From assembly GCF_008630535.1 (NCBI RefSeq), contig NZ_VWPH01000009.1, forward strand, positions 62,001 through 126,000: 64,000 bases of DNA, written 5' to 3'. The notes beneath the pieces are model-generated. The model was not told the DNA's origin. It worked only from the letters and a program-made list of their open reading frames with translations, and ran no database searches. This DNA is from Saccharopolyspora hirsuta (GTDB taxonomy: Bacteria; Actinomycetota; Actinomycetes; Mycobacteriales; Pseudonocardiaceae). Positions 61,408 to 64,000 of this stretch are shown here, piece after piece. Each line of letters begins with the position of its first letter. The stretch's first letter is position 1. Made by a program: the position numbers and the translations under genes.

Positions 61408-62520
61408 TCACGGGTGCCCCTCACCTGGGTCTGATCGGGTGATGCAGGTGGCGGCCAGCACCTCGTCGGAGAAGTCCGGGGCGAGGCGGCCGTCGACCAG
61501 CACCAGCTCCAGCAGGGCTTGGACGTTGCGGGCGTAGAGCTCGCTGGCGTGCTCCGGCATGGTCGCCGGGAGGTTCAGCGGGGCGGCGATGGTGACCTCG
61601 TCCTCCACCACGGTCCGGCCCGGCTCGCTGAGCTCGCAGTTGCCGCCCGCCGACCCGGCCAGGTCGACGATCACGCTGCCCGGCCGCATCCGGCGCACCG
61701 CCTCCGCGGGCACCAGCCGCGGCGCCGGGCGCCCCGGGACCAGCGCGGTGGTGATCACCACGTCGAAACCGCTGATCGCCGCGTTCAGCCGCTGGGTCTG
61801 CTCGGCGCGCTCCTCCTCGGTCAGCTCGCGCGCGTAGCCGCCCTCGCCGACCGCCGAGACGCCCAGGTCCAGCCACTTCGCCCCGACCGAGCGCACCTGG
61901 TCGGCCACCTCGGGCCGTACGTCGTAGCCGGTGGTGCGGGCCCCGAGCCGCTTGGCCGTGGCCAGCGCCTGCAGCCCGGCCACCCCGACGCCGAGCACCA
62001 GCACCGAGGCGGGCTTCACGGTGCCCGCCGCGGTGGTCAGCATCGGGAAGAAGCGGGTGCACTCGGTGGCCGCGAGCAGCACCGCGCGGTACCCGGCCAC
62101 GTTGGCCTGGGAGGACAGCGCGTCCATCGACTGGGCGCGGGAGATGCGCGGCACCGACTCCAGCGCGAACCCGGTCACCCCGGCCTCGCGCAGCCGCGCC
62201 ACCACGTCGGGATCGGTCAGCGGGGCGAGGAAGCCGAGCAGCGTCGACCCGCGGGGCAGCTTGGCGATCTCCGCCGCGCTCGGCGGGGCGACCTTCACCA
62301 CCACGTCGGCCGACCACGGGTCGCCGAGGTGCGCCCCGGCCTTGGTGAACGCGTCGTCGGGGATCAGTGCGGCCTGCCCGGCGCCGGGCTCGACGACCAC
62401 GTCGAGACCCTGCGCGCAGAGCCGCTCGACCACGCCGGGGACGAGCGCGACCCGGCGCTCACCCGGCGTCGACTCGCGCGGAACACCGACGCTGGTGCGC
62501 TGCGCCTCCTGCGAGGTCAT
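61408..62520 (-). CDS. pntAA: NAD(P) transhydrogenase subunit alpha, NAD-binding part
   Basis: A 370-aa protein of the alanine dehydrogenase/PntA fold. VGVPRESTPGERRVALVP opens the domain, VLVLGVGVAGLQALATAKRLGA is the NAD-binding Rossmann motif, and GSVIVDLAGSAGGNCELS completes it. It binds NAD(H) for hydride transfer to NADP in PntB. The ATG at 62520 is preceded by GGAGAGGCGGG, which is the end of an R2 repeat and the only ribosome binding site available. Confidence 0.93.
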   Translation of the reverse strand: MTSQEAQRTSVGVPRESTPGERRVALVPGVVERLCAQGLDVVVEPGAGQAALIPDDAFTKAGAHLGDPWSADVVVKVAPPSAAEIAKLPRGSTLLGFLAPLTDPDVVARLREAGVTGFALESVPRISRAQSMDALSSQANVAGYRAVLLAATECTRFFPMLTTAAGTVKPASVLVLGVGVAGLQALATAKRLGARTTGYDVRPEVADQVRSVGAKWLDLGVSAVGEGGYARELTEEERAEQTQRLNAAISGFDVVITTALVPGRPAPRLVPAEAVRRMRPGSVIVDLAGSAGGNCELSEPGRTVVEDEVTIAAPLNLPATMPEHASELYARNVQALLELVLVDGRLAPDFSDEVLAATCITRSDPGEGHP

Positions 62521-62530
62521 GCCCAGCAGC

Positions 62531-62629
62531 CCGCCTCTCCGAGTTTTTCTGCGGTGGTTGCGTCCAGGATCGAACTCGCGTTTCGCGGTTTCTCGTGGCT
62601 GGGTTGCATCACGGTCCCCTGAGGTGCGG
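62531..62629 (-). repeat. R2 100-bp repeat, copy 5 (pntAA leader)
   Basis: A 99-bp copy. On the minus strand it runs CCGCACCTCAGGGGACCGTG to CTCGGAGAGGCGGG and ends 10 nt before the pntAA ATG. It is the most diverged at the inner hairpin (CCGAGTTTTTCTGCGG). Between it and the next gene (62630-62766) I see nothing else. Confidence 0.8.
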
Positions 62630-62766
62630 TTGAGCAGGGCTCCGGCACAAGGGGTGTCATGCCTCCAGCAGTCCACAACGCGGTCTGAACCGCAAGGGCA
62701 CACGCCCGCAGATCACCAGGACAGACGTACGGTCAAGAGGTAATCCCCAGTATTAACACCGGCTGA

Positions 62767-63714
62767 TCAGAGGTCGGTGATGTCCCACAGCAGGGTGCGC
62801 TGGGTGTCGCCGGGGCGGGGCGTCCAGCGGACCGCCGTCAGCTCCGTGGACTCCGGGAGCACGTAGACGGTGTGGCCGCCCGCCGTTTCGCCCGGGGCGA
62901 CGCCGATGCGGTGCGGGGGCCGGGAGGACAGCGAGACCGGGGACTTCGCCACCGCCGAGCCGTCCTTGGCGATCAGCTCCAGGTACAGGTCGGGCAGCGA
63001 GGTGAAGGGCGTCTGGCCGCGGTTGGTCAGCTCGGTGTGCACCACCACCGCGCGCTCGCCCTCCTTGAGCTCGTAGCCCGCCGCGGTGAACAGGAAGTCC
63101 GCCGGGTCGACCACCTCGACCAGCAGGATCGTGATCCGCTCGCCCTCCAGGCCGTCCACGTCGAGCTTGCTGCCGACCTTGCCGGTGCGCGCCTGCGGCT
63201 GCGGTGCCTGCTGCACGGGCTGGTCGCCGCGCGCCCACGCGGCCGACCCCGGCGGTCCCCAGACGTTCATCGGGTCCTGCGGGGCGGCCTGCTGCTGCGG
63301 GAACGACGTCGGCGGCGGGCCGGACGGGACGAACTGCTGCGGCCCGCTGGGGCCGCCGTAGCTGGGTGCGGCGTAACCGCCGGTCTGCCCCGGGTAGCCG
63401 CCGGGCGGCGGGTAGGAGCCGGAGTGCTGCGGGACCTGGTGCGCGCCGCTGGGCGGACCGGACACCGGGTGCGGTCCGCTGGCCATGTTCTGCGCGGCCC
63501 AGTGCTGCGCGGCGGCGACGGCGTTGCGGATCGCCTGCGCGTCGCACTCGACGCCTACGATCAGCGGGAGACCGGTGGTGGAGAGGGCAGCGAGGCGCGC
63601 GGCGACGTCGCGCACGTCCATGCCGAGCCGACCGGCGATCTCGGGGACCGCCGCTCGGCCCATCTCGGCGACGACGCTCAGCAGTCGAACGTCCACGGGA
63701 TCAGGGCCAGCCAC
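62767..63714 (-). CDS. Hypothetical protein: winged-helix-like N-terminus, Pro-rich linker, beta-rich C-terminus
   Basis: About 315 aa from the GTG at 63714. The N-terminus (VDVRLLSVVAEMGRAAVPEIAGRLGMDVRDVAARLAALSTTGLPL) looks like an AsnC/MarR-type winged helix. A Gly/Pro/Gln-rich linker (about 80-165) leads to a C-terminal domain with LLVEVVDPADFLFTAAGYELKEGERAVVVHTELTN, resembling Ig-like telokin/DUF4352 domains. TAGCGT lies 8 nt before the GTG, possibly a leaderless promoter. No Shine-Dalgarno. Divergent from dnaE. Function unknown. Confidence 0.6.
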   Translation of the reverse strand: MAGPDPVDVRLLSVVAEMGRAAVPEIAGRLGMDVRDVAARLAALSTTGLPLIVGVECDAQAIRNAVAAAQHWAAQNMASGPHPVSGPPSGAHQVPQHSGSYPPPGGYPGQTGGYAAPSYGGPSGPQQFVPSGPPPTSFPQQQAAPQDPMNVWGPPGSAAWARGDQPVQQAPQPQARTGKVGSKLDVDGLEGERITILLVEVVDPADFLFTAAGYELKEGERAVVVHTELTNRGQTPFTSLPDLYLELIAKDGSAVAKSPVSLSSRPPHRIGVAPGETAGGHTVYVLPESTELTAVRWTPRPGDTQRTLLWDITDL

Positions 63715-63900
63715 GTCGTGCCACGCTACCCGCTCCGCGGTCCCCGTGCGCACACGGCCACGGGGTTTCGCGGGCCCGCACCTGCTCACCGCACGTTCCG
63801 GCGGAAACCGCGCGCAACGCCGGGGGAATCGGCGATCACGTCGGGCGCGCGCGTTAGGCTGGCAGCTCTCCCCACAGCTGTCGCGAAGGAGGACTTTCCC

Positions 63901-64000
63901 GTGCCTGTCGACCCCTTCGTCCACCTGCACGTGCACACCGAGTACTCGATGCTCGACGGTGCGGCGAAGGTGGGGGCGTTGTTCGCCGAGGCCCAGCGGC
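63901..64000 (+). CDS. dnaE: DNA polymerase III alpha subunit, first residues
   Basis: Only the first 33 codons are present. VPVDPFVHLHVHTEYSMLDGAA is the start of the PHP domain of the replicative polymerase DnaE1, with the metal-binding HLHVHTEYS motif. GAAGGAGG lies 7 nt before the GTG. The gene continues beyond the right edge. Confidence 0.9.
   Translation, partial: MPVDPFVHLHVHTEYSMLDGAAKVGALFAEAQR

Noticed and set aside
1-64000. tRNA and rRNA genes
   Set aside because: I looked for tRNA-like T-loop and CCA-end patterns and for rRNA signatures in the intergenic gaps and found none; a tRNAscan or Infernal run would settle it.

Overview
The window looks like the chromosome of a filamentous or nocardioform actinobacterium. 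GC is very high, GTG and TTG starts are common, MurE carries the meso-DAP signature DNPR, and a Wag31-type DivIVA, a ClgR-PspA-PspM stress module, a translational-type ileS T-box and a SAM-IV-class riboswitch are all present. Gene content and order fit the Pseudonocardiales (Saccharopolyspora-like); that placement is inference, not a database result.

Layout. 1-2.4 kb: the start of an FMN L-lactate dehydrogenase, a secreted phospholipase A2 and two tandem ArgA-type N-acetyltransferases, the second with a near-perfect iron (DtxR/IdeR) box on its start. 2.6-7.9 kb: rimO-pgsA-pncC, then clgR, pspA and pspM (envelope stress). 8-13.8 kb: uracil permease, Nei glycosylase, LysE exporter, a ParA-like ATPase, a methyltransferase and a DUF3040 protein. 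14-18.6 kb: a moxR-DUF58-transglutaminase operon on the minus strand.

19-51.9 kb is the division and cell wall (dcw) cluster: mraZ-rsmH-ftsL-ftsI, murE-murF-mraY-murD-ftsW-murG-murC-ftsQ, and ftsZ-pgeF-yggS-sepF-yggT-divIVA. Two accessory islands interrupt it. Island 1 (23.6-28.9 kb) holds a sugar-acid transporter and dehydratase, a secreted Cys/His protein and small fragments. Island 2 (39.5-46.4 kb) holds a bacterial nitric oxide synthase, a sugar ABC transporter without ATPase, a WYL regulator and an SDR protein. 51.9-59.4 kb: ileS behind a T-box, a SAM-riboswitch-controlled PLP enzyme, lspA and rluD. 59.7-64 kb: pntAA-pntAB-pntB transhydrogenase, an unknown protein and the start of dnaE.

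The least expected signals are non-coding. R1 is a family of about 270-bp structured repeats (four copies) whose inner stem changes in a compensatory way between copies. R2 is a family of five 99-102-bp repeats whose GGAGAGGCGG end always lies 6-22 nt from a start or stop codon and can act as the ribosome binding site of lysE, ftsL and pntAA. Other signals are a class of intergenic palindromes capped by GTGAG/CTCAC, a nested RNA structure between mraZ and rsmH, and a four-repeat MraZ operator on the mra promoter.
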